NCBI GenBank assembly: GCA_017479885.1 | Contig: JAFVBR010000030.1 | Span: 62,001-126,000 of the forward strand | Origin: Paludibacteraceae bacterium | GTDB lineage: Bacteria > Bacteroidota > Bacteroidia > Bacteroidales > Paludibacteraceae | Direction of reading: 5' to 3' | DNA length: 64,000 nucleotides | Shown: one piece after another, positions 34,058 to 43,359 of the stretch | Layout: each line of letters opens with the position of its first letter | How positions within the stretch are numbered: the stretch's first letter is position 1 | Position numbers and translations under genes: made by a program | Notes under the pieces: generated by a model | Database searches by the model: none | What the model saw: the letters and a program-made list of their open reading frames with translations, nothing else | Told to the model about the DNA's origin: nothing

Positions 34058-34462
34058 ATGGAAGTATCAGGAAAAATCATACAGGTGTTGCCTTTGCAGC
34101 AGGGCACCAGCGCCCGGACGGGCAACCCGTGGCAACTTCAGGCTTACGTGCTTGAGACGCAGGAGCAATATCCGAAGAAAGTACATTTCGAAATATTCGG
34201 CGAGGACCGTATTAAAGCCAACCCCTGCAAGATTGACGACATCGTAACAGTCAGTTTCGACATAGAGAGCCGCGAGTTCAACGGTCGTTGGTACACCAGC
34301 ATCCGCGCATGGAAAGTGCAGCAGGGTGTGGTGACTGCAGAGGCTCAGCCGGCAGCCGCCCAACCTGCAGCGGCTCCCCAACCTGCAGTAGGCAATGTGC
34401 AGACATTCGATCAGGTGAAGAACGATGCTCCGGTTGACGACGGTACAGACCTGCCGTTTTAA
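34058..34462 (+). CDS. DUF3127 OB-fold protein with SSB-like acidic tail
   Basis: 134 residues. The N-terminal 90 residues (MEVSGKIIQVLPLQQGTS, KKVHFEIFGEDRIK, VSFDIESREFNGRWYTSIRAW) fit the DUF3127 family, an OB-like fold of Bacteroidota. An Ala/Pro/Gln-rich linker follows, and the protein ends DDGTDLPF, like the C-terminal peptide of single-stranded DNA-binding proteins. It may therefore bind DNA or RNA and recruit SSB-tail partners; this is inference. The upstream gap holds short GGTTTCA and CTTAAG repeats. The phosphoesterase gene starts 40 nt later. Confidence 0.78.
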   Translation: MEVSGKIIQVLPLQQGTSARTGNPWQLQAYVLETQEQYPKKVHFEIFGEDRIKANPCKIDDIVTVSFDIESREFNGRWYTSIRAWKVQQGVVTAEAQPAAAQPAAAPQPAVGNVQTFDQVKNDAPVDDGTDLPF

Positions 34463-34502
34463 CACATAACGTAATGCATTGATGCATTATGCATATAAGT
34501 GC

Positions 34503-35762
34503 ATGAGGCATAGTGTGAAGATATCGCTGACTATTGTTTCCGCTATTATATTGGTGGCGGGAGCAATAGTTTGTGTATTGCGCTGGAAGGCATGGTTCGG
34601 CAATCAGCCTGAGGCGGAATATGCGGTGCCTGTGTATCCGAACAACATAGTGCTTTCTTACGGTGAGCAGGCAACCAACAGCCGCATAGTGAGTTGGCGT
34701 GCCGACACGATGTTGCAATTGTCGGCTGTGCGACTGCTGAGTTGGTCGAGACGTGACACGACAGAGTATGCAGCGGAGGGTAGCATCGTGGAATCAAGGT
34801 CCGGCAAAGCCGCATTTTACAGAGCAGATATGGATTCGCTGCCGTCCGGCAATTACTCGTATTGCTGCACTACAGGCGATAATTCGTCAGAATGGTATCC
34901 GCTTTTTGTGCCCGACCGTCAGGCGGCAAACAGAATGCAGCAGTTCATAGTGTTCGGAGACATACAGGACAAAGGCGGCGGTGCATCCGAAGCGTTGTTT
35001 GCAAATGCATTCTCAGACAGGGTGGTAGGAGGAAACAATCTTGCAGCAATGGTGTTCGTGGGTGACATCATAGAACGCCCTACCGACAAGTATTGGCAGG
35101 TGTTTTTCTCGGCGGCAGGAGATATGACGGCAAGGCTGCCGGTAATAGCAGCAACAGGCAATCACGAGTATCTGAAGGGATTGAGGAAATCGCTTGACAG
35201 CCGCTGGATTCACGTGTTCGGCAATCCTGCCAATGGTCCGCAGCGGTTCTTGTACACAACTTATTATACCGATTTTCCGCAATGCCGGTTCATAGTGCTT
35301 GACACAGATGCGCTTAATGGTTTTTCTGACTTCACAGTGATGCAGACATGGCTTGAGAAGGTGCTGAAGGAGAGAAAGAACGCATGGAAAATAGTGGTGA
35401 TGCACCACCCAGTCTATTCGGCAGGTAAGAACCGCAACAACGCGCTTGTGCGCTTTGCTTTCCGATGTACACTGCAGAGTGCCGACCTCGTGTTTTGCGG
35501 TCACGACCACAACTATATGCGGCGAACGGAAGACGGTGGCAAACCAGTGTATATTCTGACGAATTCATCAGAGAAATATTATGCTCCCAAAGATGAGATA
35601 AAGGCAGACTGCCATGCATCGTATATGCGTTTCTTCGAAAGTGTGAAAGTGTATAAAGACAGCGTGCGCGTAGAAACATGGAATGCGGAATCGGACTCAG
35701 TGTTTGATTCGGCGTTGGTGGTACGTATGCCTAAGACAAACATTATCCGGACAATTGAATAG
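34503..35762 (+). CDS. Calcineurin-like metallophosphoesterase (purple acid phosphatase-like), exported
   Basis: 419 residues from the ATG at 34503; a start 24 nt earlier is possible. One N-terminal membrane helix (ISLTIVSAIILVAGAIVCVL) acts as anchor or signal. A fibronectin-like N-terminal domain (NIVLSYGEQATNSRIVSWRA) precedes the catalytic domain with FGDIQD, VFVGDI, GNHEY, MHHPVY and GHDHNY, the full set of metal ligands. It hydrolyses phosphate esters outside the cytoplasm; the substrate is unknown. The stop overlaps the proposed TTG start of the TPR-AraC gene, so the two are coupled. Confidence 0.87.
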   Translation: MRHSVKISLTIVSAIILVAGAIVCVLRWKAWFGNQPEAEYAVPVYPNNIVLSYGEQATNSRIVSWRADTMLQLSAVRLLSWSRRDTTEYAAEGSIVESRSGKAAFYRADMDSLPSGNYSYCCTTGDNSSEWYPLFVPDRQAANRMQQFIVFGDIQDKGGGASEALFANAFSDRVVGGNNLAAMVFVGDIIERPTDKYWQVFFSAAGDMTARLPVIAATGNHEYLKGLRKSLDSRWIHVFGNPANGPQRFLYTTYYTDFPQCRFIVLDTDALNGFSDFTVMQTWLEKVLKERKNAWKIVVMHHPVYSAGKNRNNALVRFAFRCTLQSADLVFCGHDHNYMRRTEDGGKPVYILTNSSEKYYAPKDEIKADCHASYMRFFESVKVYKDSVRVETWNAESDSVFDSALVVRMPKTNIIRTIE

Positions 35763-37437
35763 CAAGCGTTGCCATATATTGTTATTGTTGCTTTTGTTTT
35801 TGCAGACGGCAATAGCTTCGCCTGAGGAGGTGGAGCAGGCACTGCGTTGTTATGACTCAGAGCAGTCGGCAGAGCATGCCAACAGGTTTTTCGCGGTATT
35901 GTTTTCGGAAGGTTTTTTAGATGAAGAGATAGCATACGAGGCAGACAGTCCTCTCAATACGATTGACTTCAACGTGTGGTATTGGGCAGCGGAGTGGTAC
36001 AGTTACCGTCAGCAGTACAAGACTGCGGAGGAATATGGAATGAAGGCATTGCCTGCTTCAGAACTTCTTGATGACCAATCACAGCAGGCTGACCTTTACA
36101 ATTTGCTGGCGATAGCCAATGTGCGTCTCGGACTGTTTGATGAAGCAGCCGTTTATGCCCGCAAATGCTACTCAATAGATTTGGAAGGCGGCGATGCGCT
36201 GAATATAAGTTCATCGCTCAACCTGCTTGCCGCCATCTATATGTGCGCCCGTCAGTTGGACGAAGCTGAGAAATATATATTGGAAGCAATAGATTATGCC
36301 GAGAGGAGCGGTAACGTGAGCAAGGTGGCTTTGGTTAAAGGTACGGCTTCCGAGGTTTATCACCGTCGTAGCGAGGATGCCAAGTCGCTGCAATACGCCA
36401 CTGAGGCATACGAGATAGAGAAGAACCTTGGCAGGGCTGACAAAGCAGCTATACGTCAGGCTCAGCGTGCCTCATCACTCATCTGTATGGGAAGATATGA
36501 TGAAGCTGAAGAGGCTCTGGAAAAGGAAGCAATTCCGGAGTTCAGGAAGGACGGCAACCTCCACTCGCTTGCAATATCCTGCAACCAGATGGGCATACTC
36601 AAGCACATACAAGGCAATGACTCCGCAGCTGTTGTTTACTACAACGAGGCGCTTGATATTTTTACCGAGCAGCAGGATATATTTAACCAGTGCCAGACTC
36701 ATAAGTTCCTGCAAGACGCATTGCGAGATACCGATCCGGCTATGGCTCTGTACCATGGTGATTTATACTACAGTCTGCGCGATTCGCTGTATGACAGCAA
36801 AACAGGTATGCTGCTTTCGCAGTATGCCGCCGAATATGACAACTATCATCTGCTGCAAGCCAATGAACAGTTGCGTAACTCTACACGCAGACAGATGATG
36901 CTGTTCTTTGTTGTCGCTTTGGTTCTTGTTGTGCTTGTGCCTGTGTTGTATGTTGTTTCCAGACGCAGGTATCTGCGCCGTCAGGAGAAACTGATGAACG
37001 AGATAGCTTTGCTGCAGAAGCAACTGAAAGAGGCACCGGTCAGTATGCCGCAACTGCAGAAGATACCTGATACAAGGCAGCCTGCAGAGTCACAGGCTTC
37101 TGAGTACGACAGACTCTTCCTGCAGCAATTGATAACAGTCATTAACGATGCAAAGCCCGGTGATAATGTTTCTGTGGAGGGCGTGGCTGAACGCTTCAAT
37201 ATGACTCCGCAGACTTTCCGCCGCCGGATATACCGTCTGACAGGTGAATTGCCGAGAGCCTTTATCAATGCCGTGCACATGCAGAAGGCGGGTGCTATGC
37301 TAAGTGGTGACCTGTTGATGCCGGTGTCGGAAGTGGCAATGCTGTGCGGTTTTGACGAGGTTAGCACGTTCTCTCGCAGTTTCAAACGCTTCTACGGTGT
37401 TTCACCTACCGACTATCGCAAACAGGTCTTTGACTGA
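35755..37437 (+). CDS. Membrane-anchored TPR regulator with AraC DNA-binding domain
   Basis: About 560 residues. I place the start at the TTG at 35755, overlapping the phosphoesterase stop; that gives a clean signal peptide (CHILLLLLLFLQTAIAS). Upstream in-frame codons lie inside the previous gene. TPR repeats follow (WYWAAEWYSYRQQYKTAEEY, LYNLLAIANVRLGLFDEAA, LNLLAAIYMCARQLDEAEKY, CNQMGILKHIQGNDSAAVVY). A membrane helix is near 380-400, and the C-terminal AraC domain (VSVEGVAERFNMTPQTFRRR ... CGFDEVSTFSRSFKRFYG and VSPTDYRK) near 455-560. The topology is the same as the cassette regulators, with an AraC output. It probably responds to an envelope signal. Confidence 0.82.
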   Translation: MNSKRCHILLLLLLFLQTAIASPEEVEQALRCYDSEQSAEHANRFFAVLFSEGFLDEEIAYEADSPLNTIDFNVWYWAAEWYSYRQQYKTAEEYGMKALPASELLDDQSQQADLYNLLAIANVRLGLFDEAAVYARKCYSIDLEGGDALNISSSLNLLAAIYMCARQLDEAEKYILEAIDYAERSGNVSKVALVKGTASEVYHRRSEDAKSLQYATEAYEIEKNLGRADKAAIRQAQRASSLICMGRYDEAEEALEKEAIPEFRKDGNLHSLAISCNQMGILKHIQGNDSAAVVYYNEALDIFTEQQDIFNQCQTHKFLQDALRDTDPAMALYHGDLYYSLRDSLYDSKTGMLLSQYAAEYDNYHLLQANEQLRNSTRRQMMLFFVVALVLVVLVPVLYVVSRRRYLRRQEKLMNEIALLQKQLKEAPVSMPQLQKIPDTRQPAESQASEYDRLFLQQLITVINDAKPGDNVSVEGVAERFNMTPQTFRRRIYRLTGELPRAFINAVHMQKAGAMLSGDLLMPVSEVAMLCGFDEVSTFSRSFKRFYGVSPTDYRKQVFD

Positions 37438-37458
37438 ACTTTTCTGAAAGTGAAGTAT

Positions 37459-37466
37459 TATCTTTG
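37459..37466 (+). promoter_or_regulatory. -7 box of the cassette 3 regulator
   Basis: TATCTTTG, 21 nt before the ATG, identical in position and flank to that of cassette 2. No -33 TTTG is seen at the right spacing. Confidence 0.5.
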
Positions 37467-37487
37467 TGCGCTGAAACCGAAACCGTG

Positions 37488-38998
37488 ATGCTCAAGTTCC
37501 GTTTTTATATATTTTTTGCTTGTGTGGCAGTTGTATCGTTGTGCGTGAGTTCGTGTACAACTGCTGATGAGCGTGCATCGGCTTTGCGTACGGTAGCCGA
37601 GGCTGACAGTTTGGACAAACGAGGTGTGTTGTACGCCGACACAGTGCTTTTGCGCAGTGCAGCCGATGTTCTTTCCCCTTATTTTCACCGCACGGAGAAA
37701 GCAAAGCGCTGTATTATCTTGGCAGGAACTATTCTCAGCTGAATCTTGATGCGACAGCAGCTGACTGTTATATAAAAGCAGATAAGTTGCAGTCTCCTGA
37801 TAGTATATTAAGAGGTAGAATCCTCACAAATATGACATATATTTGTCGTGAAGGTAATAGTGATAGTCTGGCTCTGGTATTTGCCGAAAAGTCAGGTGTT
37901 TTCTTTTGTAATATCAGTGAATACTTCAGATACAATCTAACAGAAAGAAGTTATATTCAATCAAAATTGCGTCACTTTCATGAAGCTGATAGTTTGTGGA
38001 ATATTGCAGTCACGTTCCCGAAGGACGTTTTTTTTAGAACAGAACTTCTTGAAACGAGAATAGAATATTATTACATGCAGCAAGAATATGATTCAGTATT
38101 AAATATCATATCTGAAATTCCTACTGACCAAAAAAGTTCGTATTCAATAGTAAGAGCTGCTCAATGTTATTTCCATAAAGGGAAACAGGACTCAGCAGAA
38201 ATTTATGCGTTACAAGTCATTAAAGAATCAAAAGTTCTACCTCACAAAATAAGTGCATATTATATTTTGATAGACAATAACAACAATGAAGATTCAGAAT
38301 TGATAAAGCAATATTCGGCGAAACGAATGGATATGAAAACGGAAATGGCTGTTAAGGAAAAAGAAAAAGCAGTTGCAATTAATAAGTTATGTGTTTATTT
38401 GTCAGAATCTCATAAAGAAGAATATTATTATTTTGTCGTTGGTATTTCTATAATAATATTGTTCTTATTGAGCATAGTGCTTTCAGGTAGTCTTTACAAA
38501 TCCGGAAAACATTTAAAGGAACAACGATTAAATCTGAATGACAAAATGTTGGCACTAATAACAAAGGAGAATACAATTATGTCATTGACCGAGTCAAACA
38601 AAACCCTTACAGAACAAATAGTCTCCGACAGAGAGCACCAGTTTTTAAAATATAATGAAAACAGGGAAATACTGTTGTCTCAGATTGAAAAAGTGCATGT
38701 TATAGTAACGCCTCGCTCCAAACAAATAAAGGATGCTTCTTCTTTGTATGAGTTAATGAATACCCATTTTTTTCATTTGGCTGACAAATTAGAAGTAACA
38801 TATAAATTGCATATTGATGAAATAAGAGTATGTTTTGTTGTGTTGTTGGGTTTTTCACATAAAGAAATAGCGAATATTCTCTGTTGCTCTGAAAAAAGTA
38901 TAAGCCAAAAGAAATACAGGGTGGGAAAGAAACTCAATACAACCGGAGCAGAATTGAGAGAGTTTCTTATCAGAACAGCTTGTAACTATCCATATTGA
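37488..38998 (+). pseudogene. TPR regulator with HTH, frameshifted (cassette 3)
   Basis: The ATG at 37488 begins the same protein as at 28076 (MLKFRFY, CTTADERASALRTV). Near 37700 the intact copy reads GAGAAAGCCAAAGCG while this one reads GAGAAAGCAAAGCG: one base is lost and the frame breaks. The other frame continues without stop from ALYYLGRNYSQLN to 38998. It holds further TPR helices, a membrane helix (YYFVVGISIIILFLLSIVL), a coiled coil and an HTH (IRVCFVVLLGFSHKEIANIL ... KLNTTGAELREFL). Restored length is about 503 residues. Only one change is needed to restore it, so it is a young pseudogene, an off-phase or a sequence error. The neighbouring genes of this cassette are also broken, which favours decay. 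Confidence 0.75.
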
Positions 38999-39013
38999 CA
39001 TTCTTTAGATATC

Positions 39014-39119
39014 AAATGTCATAATCGTTTTTGTTTATATACCTCTATATCAGATATATATCTTATTGCAATTGTCATATAGTTTATAGCAGTCATCTTG
39101 TTAATTTGTAGTAATTTTG
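39014..39119 (+). promoter_or_regulatory. Paired direct repeats and -7 box of cassette 3
   Basis: AAATGTCATA (39014-39023) and AATTGTCATA (39070-39079) lie 56 bp apart, 9 of 10 identical. TAATTTTG at 39112-39119 follows 32 bp after the proximal repeat. There is no clear -33 TTTG. The repeats alone would be weak evidence; the spacing matches the other three cassettes. Confidence 0.45.
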
Positions 39120-39194
39120 CACCCGAAATAACAGTGCATCTTTATTGAGAAAGGTGATAGTTATCTTCAATGTAAAACTACAAATTTTATACAA

Positions 39195-39419
39195 ATGAAA
39201 AAAATTATTATTTTGATGTTCTTGTTTATTACGAGTTCATCTTTCCTTGTTTTTGCAGGAAATCCTGTAGAAATAAGTTTATCAAAATCTTTTACTTATG
39301 TGCCTCAGGATAATCCGGAATTGGGAGAAGGGCAACGTCCCACCTGTCACAATTGTTTCACAGCTACCATCACAGACGGTTTTGAAGTTAAGTCCTCTGG
39401 AAGTCTATTGATAGAATAA
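39195..39419 (+). pseudogene. Truncated DUF3244-like protein (cassette 3)
   Basis: 74 residues. The signal peptide (ends VFAG) and the N-terminal half are intact, including PTCHNCFTATITDG with the CxxC pair. Right after that the reading leaves the family pattern (FEVKSSGSLLIE) and stops, so the C-terminal domain half found in the other copies is gone. The breakpoint is at about 39384, near where the mosaic boundary between cassettes 2 and 4 also lies. It may be expressed but is probably non-functional. Confidence 0.7.
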
Positions 39420-39439
39420 TTTGCATAGCATATAAAAAT

Positions 39440-39676
39440 GTTTTATCTTTGCAAAAAATAAGTATTACCCTCAAAAATTAAATATACCATAAAAAGAATA
39501 TTTTTAAAAACACTATTTGCAAGCATATTTATATATACCATTATGCTCAGCGGTTGCAATAGCAACGATCCTGTATTGGAATCAAGCATGGATATCCCTG
39601 AAATCTGCGAGAAACTGTCACACATGAATATGTATGACATGATACAGAAGCTGAACAAAGAGGAATATGTTGTCGT
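39440..39676 (+). pseudogene. Remnant of the 31612 lipoprotein gene (start codon lost)
   Basis: About 230 bp closely match 31567-31797, including the TATCTTTG box, the leader and the first ~62 codons. The start codon has become ATA (ATAAAAAG against ATGAAAAG), and after EEYVV the sequence breaks into an 11-bp repeat array. It is a non-coding relic of a duplication. Confidence 0.8.
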
Positions 39677-39727
39677 AATCTCACCGTAGTATCACCGTAA
39701 TATCACCGTAGTATCACCGTAATATCA
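39674..39727 (+). repeat. 11-bp tandem repeat array, CCGTARTATCA
   Basis: One partial unit and four 11-bp units alternate CCGTAGTATCA and CCGTAATATCA. The array starts exactly where the lipoprotein relic ends. The related CCGTAATCTCA array is at 47717-47749. Confidence 0.9.
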
Positions 39728-39801
39728 AAAACGGATTCATGCAAGACATCTACCAGCTGCCGGATGACATTCTAATCCTGTTATAAAAACAACGCAGAGG
39801 T

Positions 39802-39833
39802 ATTGCATATTTTGTGAAAAAGGTGTAACTTTG
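39802..39833 (+). promoter_or_regulatory. Promoter of fba
   Basis: ATTG at 39802-39805 and TAACTTTG at 39826-39833, spacer 20; the leader is about 48 nt. Confidence 0.65.
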
Positions 39834-39887
39834 CACACTATTCCGTATAACAAACAAAACATTATAACAACATAAAACAAAAAGATT

Positions 39888-40886
39888 ATGGTAAGTTACA
39901 AAGATTTAGGCTTGGTGAACACCCGTGAGATGTTCAAGAAGGCTATCAACGGCGGTTACGCTATTCCCGCTTTCAACTTCAACAACATGGAACAGTTGCA
40001 GGCAATAATCAAGGCTTCTGCCGAGACCAAGAGTCCTGTAATCCTTCAAGTCAGCAAAGGTGCCCGCAACTATGCCAACCAGACACTGCTTCGCTACATG
40101 GCACAAGGTGCAGTAGAATATGCAAAGGAACTCGGTTGGGAGAACCCGCAGATATGTCTGCATCTTGACCACGGAGATTCGTTTGAGCTCTGCAAGAGCT
40201 GCGTTGACTTCGGTTTCTCAAGCGTGATGATTGACGCAAGTGCTCTTCCCTACGAGGAGAACATAGCACTGACAAAGAAAGTGGTAGAGTATGCTCATCA
40301 GTACGATGTAACGGTTGAGGCAGAACTCGGTGTGCTGGCAGGCGTTGAAGACGAAGTTGCTTCGGAAGTAAGCCACTACACCAAACCTGAAGAGGTGGTG
40401 GATTTCGCTACCCGCACAGGTTGCGACAGTCTTGCAATCTCCATCGGTACGAGCCATGGTGCATACAAGTTCACTCCCGAGCAGTGCACCCGTGACCCGA
40501 AGACAGGCCGTCTGGTTCCTCCTCCATTGGCATTCGACGTACTGGACGCCATCATGGAGCAACTGCCCGGTTTCCCCATCGTTCTTCACGGCTCGTCGTC
40601 TGTTCCTCAGGAGTATGTTGACATGATCAACCAGTACGGCGGCAAGCTGCCCGATGCAGTGGGAATACCCGAAGAGCAACTCAGAAAGGCTGCCAAGTCG
40701 GCTGTTTGCAAAATCAACATCGACTCTGACTCACGTCTTGCCTTCACGGCAGCAGTTCGCAAAGTGTTCGCAGAGAAACCCGCAGAGTTCGACCCGCGCA
40801 AATACTGCGGTCCTGCACGCGACCTGATGACAGAACTCTACAAGCACAAAATCATCAATGTGCTTGGTAGTGACGGCAAAGCCTGA
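39888..40886 (+). CDS. fba: Class II fructose-bisphosphate aldolase
   Basis: 332 residues. It has AIPAFNFNNMEQLQAII near 25-41, ICLHLDHGDSFE with the zinc-site LDHG, VEAELGVLAGVEDE, AISIGTSHGAYKF, VLHGSSSVP with the second zinc histidine, and CKINIDSDSRLAFTAAVR. It cleaves fructose-1,6-bisphosphate with a Zn2+ cofactor. It is the long Bacteroidota form. It is monocistronic with its own promoter and a strong terminator. Confidence 0.96.
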   Translation: MVSYKDLGLVNTREMFKKAINGGYAIPAFNFNNMEQLQAIIKASAETKSPVILQVSKGARNYANQTLLRYMAQGAVEYAKELGWENPQICLHLDHGDSFELCKSCVDFGFSSVMIDASALPYEENIALTKKVVEYAHQYDVTVEAELGVLAGVEDEVASEVSHYTKPEEVVDFATRTGCDSLAISIGTSHGAYKFTPEQCTRDPKTGRLVPPPLAFDVLDAIMEQLPGFPIVLHGSSSVPQEYVDMINQYGGKLPDAVGIPEEQLRKAAKSAVCKINIDSDSRLAFTAAVRKVFAEKPAEFDPRKYCGPARDLMTELYKHKIINVLGSDGKA

Positions 40887-40997
40887 AACTAACCTCTTTC
40901 GACCGGCAACTTAAAGACCAATGTCTTAATTTCTAAAACCGGTTGACAGAAATCATCAATGGTCACAGCTCCAAGAGTCGTTGACAGAGACAATCCC

Positions 40998-41031
40998 GAG
41001 CACCGCAGACTTCTGCGGTGCTCTCTTGTTT
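40998..41031 (+). terminator. Strong terminator after fba
   Basis: GAGCACCGCAG and CTGCGGTGCTC pair perfectly (11 bp) around ACTT, followed by TCTTGTTTG. Confidence 0.85.
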
Positions 41032-41619
41032 GTCCGTCACGAACGTATTCTAATGGAGGTAAGTCCCTAACGCGCCCTTATATTTAAGTCCGATAGCTGT
41101 ACGCAGCAACCAATCCGCTACGGATGCGCTAACTATGGGGGTCACATAGAACTTGTTTCGTATGGGGTATCTTATTGCGCTACCTATAGCAGTGTAAAGG
41201 TACCGCTTTTTTCCAACGTCCCCGCATAAATTCGCCATAGAATGTATTTTTCGCTCGAGAAATACTGTTTGTCCAATATGTCCGGCTCACTTTTAGACCA
41301 AATCGCATCATTTCGGCTCAAAAAATACGGGAAATTTGTATATGTATTGAAAAAACAGTATTTTTGCAGCGTCTTGAGAAAAATTGTTTATCAACAGATG
41401 ATGTTGGATTGCACTCTGTTTCATTAGCGGGTCAAATCGTATTATACTGTTTCAAATAGGATTGAACAATAATTGAAAAGTATTTAATTTCTCTTTGGAT
41501 GTAAAACATGGCAGTTAATTCAGAAGATTATTCTCCATTTGGGTGAATACAGCCAACCGTTCTACGAAATAGTTTAATTTCTTCAAAAGTACCTCCCCGC
41601 AGGCACTTTATTTCTACTA
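41032..41619. other. Gap between fba and the cassette 4 regulator
   Basis: 588 bp. A minus-strand open frame of 62 codons (41238-41050; GKKRYLYTAIGS ... ADWLLRTAIGLKYKGALG) has a protein-like composition and could be a gene remnant, but I do not recognise it. A full promoter lies at 41335-41366. Its transcript would have a leader of about 245 nt containing one TTATCAACA (41386-41396 region). I see nothing else. Confidence 0.4.
41335..41366 (+). promoter_or_regulatory. Promoter upstream of the cassette 4 regulator
   Basis: TTTG at 41335-41338 and TATTTTTG at 41359-41366, spacer 20. The regulator ATG is about 250 nt downstream, so a long leader is implied. Confidence 0.6.
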
Positions 41620-43061
41620 ATGACAAAGGTTAATAAAATATTGCTTCCATTATTTCTTATTGCTACAACTATCTCCTGCACCTCCATCCACGATGCGCAG
41701 CAGACCATTCTTGAGGCAGATAGCCTGCGGGCAAAAGGTATACTATATGGCGACACTATACGCCTGCAAAAAGCAGCATCGGCATTGTGTAGCCTCACTC
41801 ACCGCACGGAGAAAGCCAAGGCATTGTATTATCTTGGCAGAAACTATTCTCAGTTGAATCTTGATGCGACAGCAGCTGACTGTTATATAGCAGCTGACCG
41901 ACTGAAACCAAAAGATGCTCAACTGCGTGGCAGACTTAATGGCAATATGGCATATATTTGCAAACAGCAAAACAAAGATAGTCTTGCTCTTATAATGTAT
42001 AAAAGAGCTATTCCTTTCTATGAGTCTGCAAACGATTCTCTGCGTCTTCTTTCTATTGCTTTGGATGTAAGTTTGGCGTATTGTAATGTGAATGATTTTC
42101 ATGCTGCAGACAGTGTTTGGAATAAAATCATTTCTACAAATCTCAATACTTATTATCATTCTCGAGCAATGGGAATAAGGGCTTATTACTATAATAGTCT
42201 TTGTAAGTACGATTCGGCATTGTATTGTCTTTATCAAGTTGAATCTCCTCTATCTTTAAGCCTCGATTTTTATAGTGCACAACTTGCTATTGCTTTGTTT
42301 TATACTGAACAACCAGATTCTGCAGCGTGGTATGCAAACAATATTCTTGAATTCAAATCTTCATACAGAAACAAAATAATAGCATATAATGTATTAAGAG
42401 AAAGCTTATATTGACAAGGACATTGCAACTGCTCAAAAATTGCATGACTTTGTTGAAGAGATGCAAAACCAAATAGATGTAGAAAACGAAACAAGAATAC
42501 GAGCCATTGCAAAAATAGAAGACTATCTTCTTCATTCACGTTCACCTCTCACAATTGTAGAAAAAGTGTTAATATCACTTGCAGTAATACTCCTTTTTGC
42601 TTTTAGTATAATAATATATGTTGTAAAGAAAAAATCCAGTAATATCATCATTAATCAGGAGAAATCTTTAATAGAAAAGGATAATATTATTACAGAGCAA
42701 ATTCAATATGAGAAAGATCGCATAGACGAGAGGAAGCAGGTGGTGGAAGACAATATTGTTTTTTTTACGAGAATCATTATCCGCAAGTTCTTTTGCCCAA
42801 AGGAACGAAGAGGAACTATTTAATGAAGTCAATGCAACGTGCTTTCAACTGATTGACAAACTGAAGTCAAAGAAATGTTTTAGTGTAGTCGAGTTAAAGT
42901 TGTGTATTGCTGTCTTGCTATATACCAGTTATAGTGTTATTTCTGAATATTTGAATTATTCCCCAAAAAGTATAAGCAGAACCAAAGTTCGTATTGCTGA
43001 AAAATTAGGCACAACAAGCGCAAAATTGCACGACAAATTGATAGAGATAGCTCTTCATTAA
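41620..43061 (+). pseudogene. TPR regulator with HTH, two frameshifts (cassette 4)
   Basis: The first frame (41620-42414) gives a lipoprotein-like signal (FLIATTISC), then TPR helices, including a stretch near 41800-41950 almost identical to cassette 2. It stops at NVLRESLY. Removing one base in TTAAGAG near 42396 continues it as EKAYIDKDIATAQKLHDF with a membrane helix (VLISLAVILLFAFSIIIYVV) and coiled coil. A T8 run at 42759-42766 then breaks the frame again; T7 would restore FLRESLSASSFAQRNEEEL and the HTH (LKLCIAVLLYTSYSVISEYL ... KLGTTSAKLHDKL) ending at 43061. The restored protein is about 480 residues. Two slips suggest inactivation or switching, yet the downstream genes look mostly healthy. 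Confidence 0.75.
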
Positions 43062-43214
43062 TATCTGTGAGAAAGTAGAAAATCTTCAATATTTTCTGTG
43101 TTTTCCCTAAAAAGTCTTTTTACACGGCAATTTCTCTGTATTTAATTAATATGCAGTGCTTTATGCCATAGAAAGGTGTGATTTTAGCTAAAATCATTAT
43201 TTTCCCTCATGTTA

Positions 43215-43319
43215 ATTTGTCACACGGCAAAACATCTAAATGACTAAAATACAGATATTTATCAAAATGCATTTGTCACACGAAAAATTTGTTAACATGC
43301 TCAGAACGTTGTACCTTTG
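43215..43319 (+). promoter_or_regulatory. Paired direct repeats and promoter of cassette 4
   Basis: ATTTGTCACACG occurs exactly at 43215-43226 and 43271-43282, 56 bp apart. The promoter is TTTG at 43288-43291 and TACCTTTG at 43312-43319 (spacer 20), 29 bp after the proximal repeat. An inverted pair CATGTTAA (43208-43215) and TTAACATG (43292-43299) brackets the repeats. Confidence 0.65.
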
Positions 43320-43359
43320 CAGCGTTTTAGAACCTCATAATATTAAACAAATATTAAAA

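Noticed and set aside
35683..35754. N-terminal extension of the TPR-AraC protein
   Set aside because: It overlaps the phosphoesterase coding region in another frame and would bury the signal peptide.
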